A DNA stretch of 64,000 bases from Pegoplata infirma (lineage: Eukaryota; Arthropoda; Insecta; Diptera; Anthomyiidae), in contig OY992537.1 in assembly GCA_963921195.1 (NCBI GenBank), positions 132,144,694 through 132,208,693 of the forward strand. The letters run 5' to 3'. Position 1 is the stretch's first letter; each line of letters opens with the position of its first letter. Below, piece after piece: positions 40,397-52,799 of this stretch. Both the position numbers and the translations under genes were made by a program. The notes beneath the pieces are model-generated. The model did no database searches. It was not told the origin of the DNA and was given only the letters and a program-made list of their open reading frames with translations.

Positions 40397-43065
40397 AATG
40401 GTTCCCAACCTTTGATTCTCGCCCCACTGGGGGGCAATTTTAATGCTTCAGGGGGGCAACGAGCCCATTTTAAGATTTTTTTTGTTAAAGAAACTAAAAA
40501 AATTTTATAAATAAAACGTTGATTTTAACAAAGAGTTTGCTTAACCCAGGCGCGGATCCACGGGGGGTAAAGGGAAATTTCCACCCCCCCCGCCAAACCG
40601 AATTCGAAAGAAAAAAAGGAAAAAAGAATGAAAAAGAAAAAAAGAAGGGAAAGTAAAGAGAGGAAAGGAAATGGAAAAAAGAGAAGGAAATTATCTGAGA
40701 AATTTTTTGGATGAAAAATGTCTACGAATCTTAAAATTTTTCTAAAGAAAAAATGTCGTGGAATGTTACAATTTTTCTAGAAAAATTGGGAATTTTTTAT
40801 GAGAATAATGTGCGATTTTTTTATAGGAAAAACCTCAGAATTTTTTAATAGGAAAAATCTGAAAATTTTTCTATAGAAATTTTTCTATCAAAAATATCTA
40901 AAAATCTTGACATTTTTCGGAAGAAAATTGTATCGGAAAAAGTCTTTGAATATTTTTTTTTTCAGACAAAAATTTTGGGTATTTTTCTATAGAAAAAGTA
41001 TTCGAATTTTTCTATAGGAATAATTTGCGAATTTTTCTTAAAATTGTCAATATGAGAAATCTGATAAATATCTCAGATTCTGAGATAATTTTTTTATAAA
41101 AAAAAGTCGTGGATTATTTAAACTTTTCTATAGAAAAAAATTACGATTTTTTTCTTCAGGAAAATCTCTGCATTTCTGTAGAAAAAAATACACGGAATCT
41201 GTGACTTTTTTTTATAGGAAAAATGTCTCAGATTCTGAGTTTTTATATAGAAAAAATGTTTTAGAATCTGAGGATTTTTCTATAGGAAAATGACTCAAAG
41301 CCTGATTCTTCTATAGAAAAAATTGTTCAGTATCTGAGACTTAGGAAAAATGTCCTAGAATTTAAAAAAATGTGTCATATTCTTCTGCAGGAAAATGTAT
41401 GAGACGTTATAGGAAAAATGACTCAGAAACTGACACATTTTTCTATAGAAAGTCTCAGAGTCTAAAATGGGGTTCACTCCTACGACCAAGTTGGAAAAAG
41501 TGTCACTGAGGAAATTTCCACAGTGATTCCTTGAGGAAATGTCTTCAGGTGCTGACAAATCATAGGTAATCCTTGATGACATGTGCTAACATTGTCATCA
41601 TTGAATGTTTGCTTTAATAGTGTGGACAATTCCTCTAAGACGTCTAAAAGGAAATGTCTTCAGAATAGCAGTATATTAAATTAAAATATAAAATCTGGGC
41701 AACTCTTCAATTTCCAAGAAAAAGATGGCAATATTATCAATTTATTTAAAATAAATTCAAAATCTAACAAGTAGAATAAAAGTAATAAATAGACAAACAA
41801 TTTTTAAAATAAAGTTTGGAACAAGTAGTAAGGTGTGGGACTAATAAACTGGAGGTTCCAGGTTCAAATCCAGTTGGGACTAAAAAAGGCGAAAAGTTTT
41901 ATCTAAATATGAGAAAGATAATTTATAAAGGAAAATGGATAAAAGTAAAAACTAAAGGAAATACGAAATTTTTTTTTATTTTCGCATGACCTACTTCAGA
42001 CATTTCCCCAAAGAAGTCTTAGGTGACATGTCCCCAGAAGGTCAGCCCTGACCACTGCTGACTTTGTGTGAGGACATTTTGAAAATTTGTATGAAATTGT
42101 CCTCAACCCAGTACATAGAGATGTCTTGTGGATGTCAGGTGTGACTCTGACATGTCACCGCTCCGTCACTGAGGATGGCTCGAGGACGTTGCCAACTGGG
42201 GACCTTAAAGAAATTGTTTAACAAAACAACAGTAACAGAATAATAACATAATGGACCGAGAAGAAAGATTTTTTTAAAAATGTAGCCCAAATACACTCAA
42301 AAACAGCAATTGTTAACCTTTTTATAAATTCTCAGAATTTTCATCAGGAAATTTGTCTCAGAAAATGTTTTTTTTTGTTAGGAAATTGCCTCAAATATTT
42401 TTAAAAAGCATTGGTGTAGAAAGCACGTTTTAGTATCTTAGACTTTTTCAGTAGAAAAGTAGATTATGAAAAATATTTCAGAACCTAAAAAATTTTCTAT
42501 GCGAAAATTTTTCTATTTCGATACTTTTATAAAACTTTTTATAAAAGTTCCTTTAACTCCCATTGGAGCATTGGGAGCCAAAAATAGAGCTTTTTGGTAG
42601 GAAAATTGCTTAAGTATCTGAGAATTTTCTATATGAAAGTTAATCAGAATCTGAAAATTTTTCTCTTGTAACAAGAATTTCATAATTTCTCAAAGATTTT
42701 CTGTCGGGATAATATCTCAGAATCATAAAATTTCTCTTTAAGCAAATGACTCAGAAAAATTTTAAAGTCGGGAAACTTTTTTGGAGTAAATTATTTTATC
42801 TATAGGATAAGTTTTTCAAATTTGGAAATGTTTCTATAGAAAAAATCATAATAAACTAGATGTAAACACTAAAGACCCTAACTAATGATTCAAATCCGAC
42901 CTGAGGTTCCCTGCAAAAATTTTTTTTTAGTAAAAAAAAATTCCCCTGTCTTAACCACAAGTAAATTTTGAATTTTAAAACAAGTTTTCAAATTTTTCTT
43001 GACTGTAGGGGGGACATTGTAGTTTTATAACTTAAAAGTGGGGCATGGGACAAAAAAGGTTGGGA
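40397..43065. mobile_element. Candidate hAT-like element, GGTTCCCAACCTTT ends
   Basis: Left end CAATGGTTCCCAACCTTTGATT, right end AAAAAAGGTTGGGAAACATTTTTG. Next to each end lie GC-richer matching blocks (CGCCCCACTGGGGGG at left, AAGTGGGGCATGGGAC at right). CAGTGGTTCCCAACC-like ends are common among hAT elements. The target duplication was not resolved. The interior holds degenerate CTATAGAAAAA repeats and the 715-bp element at 41,486-42,200. No transposase. Confidence 0.55.
41486..42200. mobile_element. 715-bp element with tRNA-like core, copy 1
   Basis: Ends CCAAGTTGG and CCAACTGGG, with matching GTCACTGAGGA blocks next to both ends. The interior includes repeated GACATGT and CTTCAGGTG-type motifs. 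At 41,824-41,881 lies a tRNA-like stretch (TAGTAAGGTGTGGGACTAA then GGTTCAAATCC, a consensus B box). Copy 2 at 62,178-62,890 is well over 90% identical over the whole length, including the tRNA-like part. No target duplication was identified and no protein is encoded. Confidence 0.8.
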
Positions 43066-43079
43066 AACATTTTTGTTGA

Positions 43080-43770
43080 AAATTTTTCGAGTTTATCGAT
43101 TTTTTCTGCTATAGTTCGTTTAACAACCTTTATATTTTTAAACGTTATTTAAAAAATAAAAATAGTTTTGAATACGATGAGCTTTATCCTGAAAAAATCG
43201 GACAACAATTGACAGAGTTATAATAAGTGATAACTTTTCTAAAAAAGAAAATTATGATTTTGCAGGAAATCGCCATCCAGATAACCCAGGCAAAAAAAAA
43301 TAAATTTATCATAAGAGGTTATGTACAATATTTATTAGGTTTTTGGACCGCTGAATCCGAATATGGCCTTTAAATTACTCTGTCGCATCAGGTTTTTGAG
43401 ATATTTAACATAAATTGATATATCAAAAACTTAATAAGATTGCCCAATTTCTAGGTCAAATTCGAATTCAGGGGCCAAAAACCTTTAAAATAATGATACA
43501 CGACCTCTCAGTATATTCGTTTATTTTGTTATTTTTTTGCCTGGGTTGTCCGAACGGCAATTTCATGCAAAATCTTATTTTTCTTTTTCAGAAAAATTAT
43601 CACAACTCTGTCAATTGTTATCCGAATTTTTCGGCATAAAGGTCATCATATTCACAATTAAATTTTCTTTAAGAATACGATTATAAATATAAATGTTGTT
43701 GAAAGAACTATAACAGAAAAAAATCGATAAACTAAACAATTTTTCAAAAAATAACAAAAAAATTAGATAT
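43080..43770. repeat. Foldback, arms of about 320 bp
   Basis: The left arm reads GTTTATCGATTTTTTCTGCTATAG.. and GACAACAATTGACAGAGTTAT.. and ..AACCCAGGCAAAAAA; the right arm reads the inverted forms GCCTGGGTTGTCC, AACTCTGTCAATTGTTATCC and CTATAACAGAAAAAAATCGATAAAC. The turn is near 43,400. Non-coding; the 74-residue plus-strand frame at 43,415 is arm sequence. TSD not determined. Confidence 0.75.
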
Positions 43771-45030
43771 TGTTGAAAAAATCAACACATATCTTTCTTA
43801 TATGTATAGACCAATTCACACACATAAAAAACCCTATCCTTTTTCTATCCAAAACAGTTAAAAAATTGAAAATCGGTTGAAAAATGTTTAAGGTACACGT
43901 GGTTTAGTGAGAAAAGTCGCAAAAAAACGTTTTTTTACAATAACTTTAAAATTTGAGGGTGTCTGGCAACTTTGATGGGCATTTTTGTAATCTTTACTAC
44001 CTCATTTCAAAAGTATATTCGATTTTGTGTTTTTTGTAGTACAGTGTAATTCACGTTAAAAATTTACCGATGTCGTAAATGAAATCATAATAATTAATTT
44101 TTATTAAAATGCAAAACCCTCTATCTTATCATTTTCATTCATGTACTTAATATTTTTGAGAAACAAAACCCTCTAAAAGCGAATTATATGTGAGATTCAG
44201 TAGTTGATTTAAAAAAATATTGTAGAATATCGAATTTTAATTACTCTAACAATACCCGAAATAAACAGTTTTTTGGCTCTCCTGAAAAGTATTATTTTTT
44301 AAGATAGAGAGTTTTGAATTTAAGCCCTCGATATTATATTGATTCATTGTATGCAAAGTCGTTTAGGGTTTTCAGAGGCTTTTAAAATGGTTCAATTTCC
44401 TGGAGACTAAAATAAAAAATTCTAACTACCGCACGTCTGTGAATGAAATGATCAAACAGTTAGATATTCCACTTATTTGGATCATCCAAATAAACTGCCG
44501 TTACCCCGGAAAAGAAAAAGAATTACATGCAATTGACGGCAATTTCGGAAAATTACTTTTTGTCCGATAAAATCGAAATTTTCGTTAAGTCACCACAAAG
44601 AAATTCACTAATTTTTAAGTTTGTACAGATTTTAAGTGAACAATAATTTAGTATTGTTTACCATCTCCTTTTGTAGTTGTAGTCATTTTGTCAATGAGTT
44701 CATTGCACGCAATACAACATTTTGTTTTATTTTTCACATTTCTTTTGTTCCTGTTGTTGTTTTTGTTCGGTATGTCATTCAATCGTCGCATAATTACACC
44801 TTACATTATTTTACAATTCATCCTTCCTTACATCCATCCAACCATCCATCCATCTATTCATTCATTCACTCCATTCATACTTGTAGTATAACAACTCTAT
44901 ATTATTTTCCTTGTAATTTTCTGTTTTTTTTTGTCATTGATGATTACAATGATAATAATGACGATTTCAATTTAATATGATGAGGAGGGAGTTTATTATT
45001 TGAATGGACATAACATTAGATTCATGTACA
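43771..45030. other. No gene seen
   Basis: AT-rich DNA with a CATCCATCCA-type simple repeat near 44,830-44,875. The 114-residue plus-strand frame at 44,636 is dominated by that simple repeat and T-rich codons and has no recognisable domain, so it is not called. Confidence 0.4.
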
Positions 45031-45034
45031 TTAG

Positions 45035-46870
45035 AGTGGGTTAAAAAATTGTATTACATTTTAATAAAATCAATCTCAGTTGGATTCCAGGCCATGAGGG
45101 GCTTTTAGGCAAGGAACGAATCGGGGTGCAAGATGCCCGTTTAGAACCTTTCTGTGGTTTGTCCATTGGGCAAATCAGGGAAAGTTTACGATAATGGAGG
45201 GAATCTGAATTTGCCAGCATCTGGAACCACTGTTCTGGACAGCGGTATGCGAAAATATTTATCAATCCATCCCCTTGGTGATCTTAACGACTAATAATCT
45301 CGACAAAAAGTATCTAAGGATTCTAACTGGTTACCTCACCGGACATTGTAATCTTCGATATCAGCTTAGGAAGACAAATTTATCGGACACAGTAATATAT
45401 ATATTAGGGTATTCAATTAATCGAGGTTCTTGTTTAATCGGTTAATCGAGCAAATAATTAATCGGGGTTGAGATTTAATCGGTTAATAATAGGTTAAATT
45501 TGAATTATCCGATTAACCGAATAATATTAATTTAAAATTTAAATTAAATATATAAAACCACGGATTGTATGTACTTATAAAAACTTTATTATAAACAAGA
45601 AAGAAATCTATATCCGCTATGCCAAAGCTTCAAATATCCCCAACTATCTCAGCCCAAGTAAAGAATTTTTGTATGGCATCCTGAAAAATGACCCAATCCA
45701 AAATGATACCAACGTGAAAATTATCACATCATAATTAAATGTCAAATGTGGCATTTGGCCAATTTAATGCGAAAAAATGCCCAAAAAAAAAGCTATTTTT
45801 ATAAAAAGAAAACCTGCCCTAAAAATATTTAAAAAAAAATGTTTGGTTTCCAAATTTGTTTTCTTTTATTTTTTAGTGCTAAAATTAAAATAATTTCATC
45901 GGTCAATACCTTCGTGATTAAAAAAGATATCTGAAGGATTCCAAAAGTATTTTTTTTTCAGATGTGCTAAACTATTTTCACATCTAAAAATATTTCGCGG
46001 TTTATAGGGTCCCGAACATTACGAAAATTTGAGTTTATTCACACTCTTATTAAAATGATTTAAGTTTCCTACTAAGTATAATTCGGTAAATTTACACAAA
46101 TTGCGTAATTCTACTTAAAATTATTGAAAATTTACCTAATTTATAGTAGTAAATTATTTGAATTTTTGTAAATTTACCAATTAATAGTTAGAAACTGGAC
46201 TCACTTTTTTAGAGTGCAGTATTGTAAATCGAAATCCTAAATATCTCAATATGAGATAGATCAGTTCTAAGGCAAGATTCAAATTACGCGCATGAAAAAC
46301 TATTAGAAAAATCTATTGTGCTGGAAATGTATAACAAATTGGGTACCAAGTTAGTTTTTTTTAAGCCGAAATAAATTTTTAGGTCCTCGATAAAATATTT
46401 CATTGACGACAATTTTACACATTGATAAAAGAGAGTTTGATTAATTTTTTTATACCCTAACTTCTTTAAGCAGAAACGTAATTTGCAGAACCTTAAACAC
46501 GCAAAAAATTACCAAAAGAACTTAAAAAAAAAGAAATTTCGGTTAATCGGTTAATCGACACAAATTAATCGGTTTATTTGTTATTTGAAAATTGGCAATT
46601 TCAAATTATTCGAACAGTTAATCGACCAAAATTAATCGGTTAACCGATTAACGGTTAATCGATTGAATACCCTAATATATATACATTCTGCGAATTTGAC
46701 GTCGAAACGGCAGCACACATCCTTTGTGAACACATTCTTTGTGAAGACGAATTCGACATCTAGGAGGACATTTTTTAGCTCCAATTGACATATGGGAGTT
46801 CATGCTCGACATATAGGGCTACTGCTAGGCTGCACAAAATATCATCTTGGTCGCAGTGCATAGGTCCTTT
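45035..46870 (+). pseudogene. Relic of an I-type LINE, RNase H end, split
   Basis: Plus-strand reading recovers WIPGHEGLLGKER (RNase H family block, about 45,072-45,120). Further on come KKYLRILTGYLTGHCNLRYQ (about 45,305-45,365) and, after a 1.27-kb insertion, CEFDVETAAHILCEH (about 46,688-46,735), the C-terminal HCxC-like block of RNase-H-bearing LINEs. Frames shift and stops occur, so it is a dead 3' fragment. It is broken by the hAT-type element at 45,405-46,674. Related relics lie at 48.2-54.0 kb (minus) and 61.46 kb (plus). Confidence 0.8.
45405..46674. mobile_element. 1.27-kb hAT-type element with TTAATCGGTTAATCGA arrays
   Basis: TIRs TAGGGTATTCAAT and ATTGAATACCCTA are perfect over 13 bases, and the 8-bp duplication ATATATAT flanks both sides (45,397-45,404; 46,675-46,682). 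TTAATCGGTTAATCGA-type repeats, direct and inverted, fill about 100 bases at each end. It splits the LINE relic cleanly. No transposase. Confidence 0.85.
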
Positions 46871-46884
46871 TCTAATCTAACATC

Positions 46885-47238
46885 CCGAGTAAAAAAAAAG
46901 TTTTTAAGATCTGATTTGATCTCAAAATTGGCTGTATCAAATTGGATCAGATATTGATCTAATTGTATTATTTTAGATACACAAATATTAAAAATGATAC
47001 AATTTGATCCGAATTTTGGTCACATCCAATTAAATCCAGTTGATCTTAATTTATATAAATTAATATAGATTTATATAATTACATAAAGTCAGATATATTT
47101 ATGTATAACCTCAGATAAGAAAATGGAGTCGCAATATATCTTAGATAAAATAAGATCTGAATATATAAAAAGTTTTATATAATTTAATATGATTGTATCA
47201 AATTATATATCATTATATCAAAACTTTTTTACTAGGGA
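46885..47238. mobile_element. Candidate 355-bp MITE, CCCGAGTAAAAAA ends
   Basis: Left CCCGAGTAAAAAAAAAGTTTT, right AAAACTTTTTTACTAGGG, inverted with small differences. The interior has GATCTGATTTGATC and ATATAATTTAATATGATTGTATCAAATTATAT-like symmetry (shown in part). Target duplication not clear. Non-coding. Confidence 0.6.
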
Positions 47239-47579
47239 TAGAATAAACGTAAATTTATTACGTTTTTCGGCCCACTTTATGTGACATACATTTTTTCCAT
47301 AGTTGTATATTTCTTTTTTGTCTTGTGACAGTAGTTTGGGTCATGTTTTTTGTATTTTTTTTTTGTCATAATTTTGATTGAGCACACGTCATACGAACAT
47401 GTATAGAAAGATACGCTTGTAATGCATTTGACTAAATGACTACGTTTTCGCCTAGTCATTTAGTCACATATGAATAAATATGTATTTTTGTCCTACTTAA
47501 AGAGAAAGGGTTAATATAATATATGTATGTAAATAATAACCATAGTTCTTAACTTTCAAAATCCTCCACAATACATAGT
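47239..47579. other. No gene; one short perfect hairpin
   Basis: AT-rich. GACTAAATGACTA (47,430-47,442) and TAGTCATTTAGTC (47,453-47,465) form a perfect 13-bp inverted repeat with a 10-base loop. No open frame is convincing. Confidence 0.5.
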
Positions 47580-48200
47580 GACTCCCTTCGATCAAAGTTT
47601 TGGATATGTGGAAACAAAACTAAATTATATTGCGATATATAATTTTTACAAATTTTTGCATGCTGAATACGAATATCAAAAATTGTCTGAAATCGGTCGA
47701 GTGATACATATTTCGCCATTTGAAATTGGTTAGCGAAATTCCAAAAATGCCGGTTTTTTTGCCACGTTCCTGAACTTTTTTAGAGCTTGAGACAAACTTG
47801 AATTTAAACATAATTCGATTAGAGTTTAAACATTGATTTAAGTACACCAAGGGATAAAACATCGGATTTGGCTCAAATTAATTTAACGTGAAAGTTTGTC
47901 TTAAGCTCTACGAAAGGGTCTGGAGAAAAAAATCTTGACCGTAGAAAAACTGTAATTTTTACAAATTTTAAATAGCGATATAAATTGTTTTTAAAATTCA
48001 TGCTCCTAAGACCAAAACATTGATTTAAGTACACCAAGGGGTAAAAAGATCAGATTTGGCTCAAATTAATTTAAAGTTAAAGTTTGTTTTATGCTCTATG
48101 AAAGGGTCTGGAGAAAAAAAATTTCTTATCCGTAGAAAAAACCGCCATTTTTACAAATTTTAAATAGCGATATAAATTTTTTTAAAATTCATGCTCCTAA
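47580..48200. repeat. Diverged relative of the 10.6-kb foldback
   Basis: CTTCGATCAAAGTTTTGGAT, GCATGCTGAATACGAATATCAAA, AATCGGTCGA, TTGAGACAAACTT and the inverted GTTTGTCTTAAGCTCTACGAAAGGG match the landmarks of 10,560-11,720. About 130 bases are duplicated in direct orientation at 47,860-48,000 and 48,020-48,160. No gene. Confidence 0.55.
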
Positions 48201-49113
48201 GATACTGAATTTTGACATCCGAAATATCAGCAAGATCGCTCAGCTTCCTAGATCCCAGTAAAGCAAGTCTCTGACCAGAAAGTGCCGAACAATGGAAGAT
48301 AAAGTGTTCGATAGTTTCCAACTACTTCTGATCCATGCAACTCCGAAAAAAGTCATCTGATGACACTTTAAAGTTTACACCGTCCGGAAACCATACACTC
48401 AAAAAATTATGTTAGTAAAATCAACTGAAAATGTCAGTTAAAATAACTACTTCGTAAGTTGTTTTGGGATCAACTACTTTTTCAGTTAAATCATCTAACA
48501 ATGTTAGTTATTTTAAATTACAAAAAAAACAACTGACTTATGTAGTAAAAATTACTAACATTTGAAGTCAAAACAACTAATATGTAGTAAAATAAAATAA
48601 ACACTATGTACTTTTTTTTCAAAAAATTGTTCAGAATAAAAAAATTGAAGACCAAATTTTTTTTTTAAAAAGTTGTGAAAAATAAAAAAACAAAATTTTT
48701 TTTTTTTTTTTTGAAAAAACTTTGAAAATTTTTCAGAGATAAAAAAAAAATAAAATTAACTACTTTAAATAACTGTTACTACATTACAGTACTTTTTTGT
48801 TAGTTATTCAAAAAAACAGAACAGAAATAGTTGTTTGATATTTTTCATACAAAAATAACTGACTTTGTAGTTGAAAACAACTAACTACTGTAAAATATAC
48901 AAACAACTAACATGTACACAGTAAAAAGTTTTGGGTTAAATTTAAAACCTAGCGGAACACATTTTAAACCACCTTGGAGTTAAATTAAAAGTTAAAACCG
49001 AAATGGTTTATATGTTAAACCACATAGGGATTAAAAATTTGTTTTTCTTTATGTTATTTCTTTTAGTTTTATTTTAATGCCAAAAAATAATTAAATTTCT
49101 CTCTTAAAAACTA

Positions 49114-49905
49114 CACTCAAAATAATAACTCTGTTAAATTACAAAAAAAAACTCTGCTAATTTAACAGAGTACACCATACTTTTCCAGCTAACAACATTT
49201 CTTGGTAATTTTACTAAAAAACTCTGTAAACTGATTTTGACAGAAAAAAACTGTTAATTTATGAGTTTATAGTAAAATATTGGTTAAATGTGAAAGCTTT
49301 TTTACAGAGAAAACTCTGTAATTTTACCATAAAACTCTGTAAAATGATTTGGACAAAAAAAAAACTGTTAATTTACAGAGTTTCTAGTAAAATATTGGTT
49401 AAATAAACCACCATTTAGCAAGGAAAACTATGAAATGTACATATATTTGATGCAAAAAAAAAAAATTACAGAAAAAACTCTGTAAATGTACAGAGTTTAG
49501 TTAAATGCATGTTATTTTGTTAAATTTTTACAAGATTTCTGAAAAATAAATTTTGATAAACTTTTTTGCTACTATTTCAACTTTTTCTCAAAAAAAAAAA
49601 ATTACAGATAAAATTTTTATGTTTGGTAACAAAAACTACTCAAAACAGAAAACTTTTTTGGTTATAAAAAAATACGAAGTATTTTGCTTAGATCTGTATT
49701 TTAGCAGAAAACTCTGTTAGTTATCTGTAAAATTAAGATTACAAAGTAAAAAGTAATATAACAGAGGAAACTTTGTTTTTTTGTCACAACAAAATACAAA
49801 GTTTTTTCTTTAAATCTGATTTTGACAGAAAACTCTGTCAAATATCTGTTGAATTGAGATTACAGTCATTTTACAGAGTATTTTACAGAGTTATTATTAT
49901 GAGTG
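49114..49905. mobile_element. 792-bp MITE, CACTCAAAATAATAACTCTGT family, copy 2
   Basis: Ends CACTCAAAATAATAACTCTG and ACAGAGTTATTATTATGAGTG, flanked by TA at 49,112-49,113 and 49,906-49,907. The interior has the same lattice of ACAGAGTTTT motifs as 16,766-17,495 and aligns to it along most of its length in inverse orientation. Non-coding. Confidence 0.85.
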
Positions 49906-50614
49906 TAATAAAAAATAAATGTCAAACGTCATCAAAAAATTGTATTTCATCAAGTTTAAAATTAACACTGAACAATTAATTGAAAACAGCTGTTATGTTG
50001 AGTGAGCAAAAACATCTTATTCATTCAATGAAAGTCTGGTAAAAATATTTGCAATGTACGCAAAAGTAAAAAACTTATGGAAAATTTTACGTTATCAGAA
50101 TTTGTGATCCAGAAAGTGAAATTTTGACTCCGACCGGAATATTAATATCAAGTAAGTATTGACTACTAACGTTTTACAATCGTTTTTAATTAAATTTTGT
50201 TTAACCTTACTTTTAGACCAGTAGAATCTTGAAGCAGAAGGCAGAGACTGGAATTTTTGATTGGGCAGTGCATTAACTTTGAAAACCTTCCAGAAATAAT
50301 TAATTACACAATACTGATCCAGCATCTGCTTTTGTTTCTTTTTGATGGAAAGACATCTACAAACCATGCCGAAATTGATTTTGAAGACCCCCAGGAATAA
50401 TTTCGTAATATAGAAGCATTATTACTTTTCTATGTAGTTTTACGGAGTGTGGGTGAAAAATGCATCAACATTCCTCTTGATTTTAACTTTATTCAGGTAT
50501 TTGATCTGTATTTTAAGTCTTCTTATTATTCAATATACAAAAATATTAAAAAAACATAACATTACTTTTGTTTTTAGTCCTGCCTAGATTAAAATTAACA
50601 CCCGTTTAGGTATA

Positions 50615-52799
50615 GACTGGTTCCATTTAAAATAGCATAGGCAATCAGCCGATGGTGATTCAATTTATCCAAAAATTAACATATCCATTTTTCAGATTTT
50701 TATTGAATTTCGGTTTTTGTTATTTAGTCGAAATTGTGAATGGTTCGCGTTTTATCGCTGTTCAAAGTTGGTATTTTGCCACAATTTTATGAGAAATACA
50801 TAATGTTTAAATGATCGTATCTTTGGAACGCATCATCCGATTATCACGAAATAAAGCGCAAAATAATGGTTATGTCCTGTACTTAAAATAGAATTTTGAA
50901 AAAGGATAGGATGCTTAGCAAAAAGGATATTGAAATTAAAAAAATGTCCTTAATTTGCAAATATCTCAAAATGCGTATCTTTAATTTTCCTTTATTTTTT
51001 TGCACATATAGCCCAAAATGTACTTAACAACATATGCAAATCCCAAATTGGGGTGATAAGCGGTTTAATTGTAAACGTGGTTTCATGAAACGCCTTATTG
51101 ATTTTTGTTAATAACTCTCGTTTACTAATAAAAAACAATTTCTGCGCACTATCTGCGAATATTTTTTTTACAATTATTTTTGATCGCTAAACTCAAAAAT
51201 TTCATTAAAACAACATTTCGCGAATACATTTTTGTTAAATGAATTTTTTAGTGTTTTTTGGAGGTATTTTAACTATTTTGCTTATATCTTAAGTTCTGTT
51301 TATCTGATCTTCTCGCAATAAAAACCAAACTAAAGATAATCAAATTTCCAATAAATCCTACATTCATCATTTTTTCATCAGTTCAAAGCTTTACGCGCAA
51401 ATAAATTTTTTAGCGTTATTTGAAGGTATTTTGACTATTTTTCTTATATCTTGAGTTCCGTTTATCTGATCCTTCCGAAATAAGAACCAAATTAAAGACA
51501 ATCAAATTTCCAACAAATCCCTCATTCATTATTTTTATATCAGTTCATAACTTTACGCGCAATAGGCAAACAAGGAAAACCAGTTTTTTTTATTACCAAA
51601 GCTCATTTTTAAAAAAAATTTAAAAAACAGAAAAGTGCTTTTCTCATGTATTTTCATATAATTTGTGATAACTTCGGAGTAAACCTATTGATTTTCATCA
51701 AATCAACTTTATTATATATCTAAATGTTCAGGCCTTGCAGATAAATAAAAAAAACTTAATTAATTGCAAAGATTTCTATTTCTTTAATTTTTTTCAACGA
51801 TTTGTTAATCAAAAAACTTATATTAGTCATATGTTTGCCTATTGCGCGTAAAGTTATGAACTGATATGAAAATAATGAATGAAGGATTTGTTGGAAATTT
51901 GAGTGTCTTTAATTTGGTTCTTATTTCGGAAGGATCAGATAAACGGAACTCAAGATATAAGAAAAATAGTCAAAATACCTCCAAATAACGCCAAAAAATT
52001 TATTTGCGCGTAAAGCTATGAACTGATGAAAAAAATGATGAATGTAGGATTTGTTGGAAATTTGATTATCTTTAGTTTGGTTTTTATTGAGAGAAGATCA
52101 GATAAACAGAACTTTAGATATAAGCAAAATAGTTAAAATACCTCCAAAAAACGCTAAAAAATTCATTAAACAAAAATGTATTCGCGGAATGCTGTTTTAA
52201 TGAAATTTTAGAGTTTAGCGATCCAAAATAAATACAAAAAAAATATTCGCAGATAGAGCGCAGAATTTGTTTTCCATTTGTAAACAAGAGTTATTAACAA
52301 AAATCAATAAGTCCTTTCATAAAACCACGTTTGTAATTAAACCGCTTATCACCCCAATTTGGGATTTGCATATGTTGTTAAGTATATTTTGGGCTATATG
52401 TGCAAAAAAATATAGGAAAATTAAAAATACGCATTTTGAGATATTTGCAAATTAAGGACATTTTTTTAATTTCAATATCCTTTTTGCAAAGCATCCTATC
52501 CTTTTTCAAAATTCTGTTTTAAGTACAGGACATAGCCATTATTTTGCGCTTTATTTCGTGGCAATCGGATGATGCGTTCCAAAGATATGATCATTTAAAC
52601 ATTGTGTATTTATCATACAATTGTTGCAAAATACCAACTTTGAACAGCGATAAAACGCGAACCATTCACAATTTTGACTAAATAACAAAAACCGAAATTC
52701 AACAAAAATCAGAAGAACATATATACCAATTTTTAAGACAATTAAAATAGGTAAGGCCGAAAAAGTGTTTTTTTGTAGTCAAAAATTTTGGAATTCTTC
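50615..52799. mobile_element. 2.2-kb foldback element, copy 2, TATA TSD
   Basis: Same ends as copy 1 (GACTGGTTCCATTT.., ..GGAATTCTTC), flanked by TATA at 50,611-50,614 and 52,800-52,803. Arms face each other about a centre near 51,680 and contain the 165-base internal duplication. It lacks the nested CCCAGCAG element, so it shows the empty structure of the family. Non-coding; the 62-residue plus-strand frame at 52,267 also occurs in copy 1 but reads through mirrored arm sequence. Confidence 0.9.

Noticed and set aside
41824..41881. Possible tRNA gene
   Set aside because: The B box is consensus but the cloverleaf is incomplete and the segment travels inside a repeated 715-bp element.
44636..44980. 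114-residue plus-strand open frame
   Set aside because: Dominated by a CATCCATC simple repeat and T-rich codons, with no recognisable domain.
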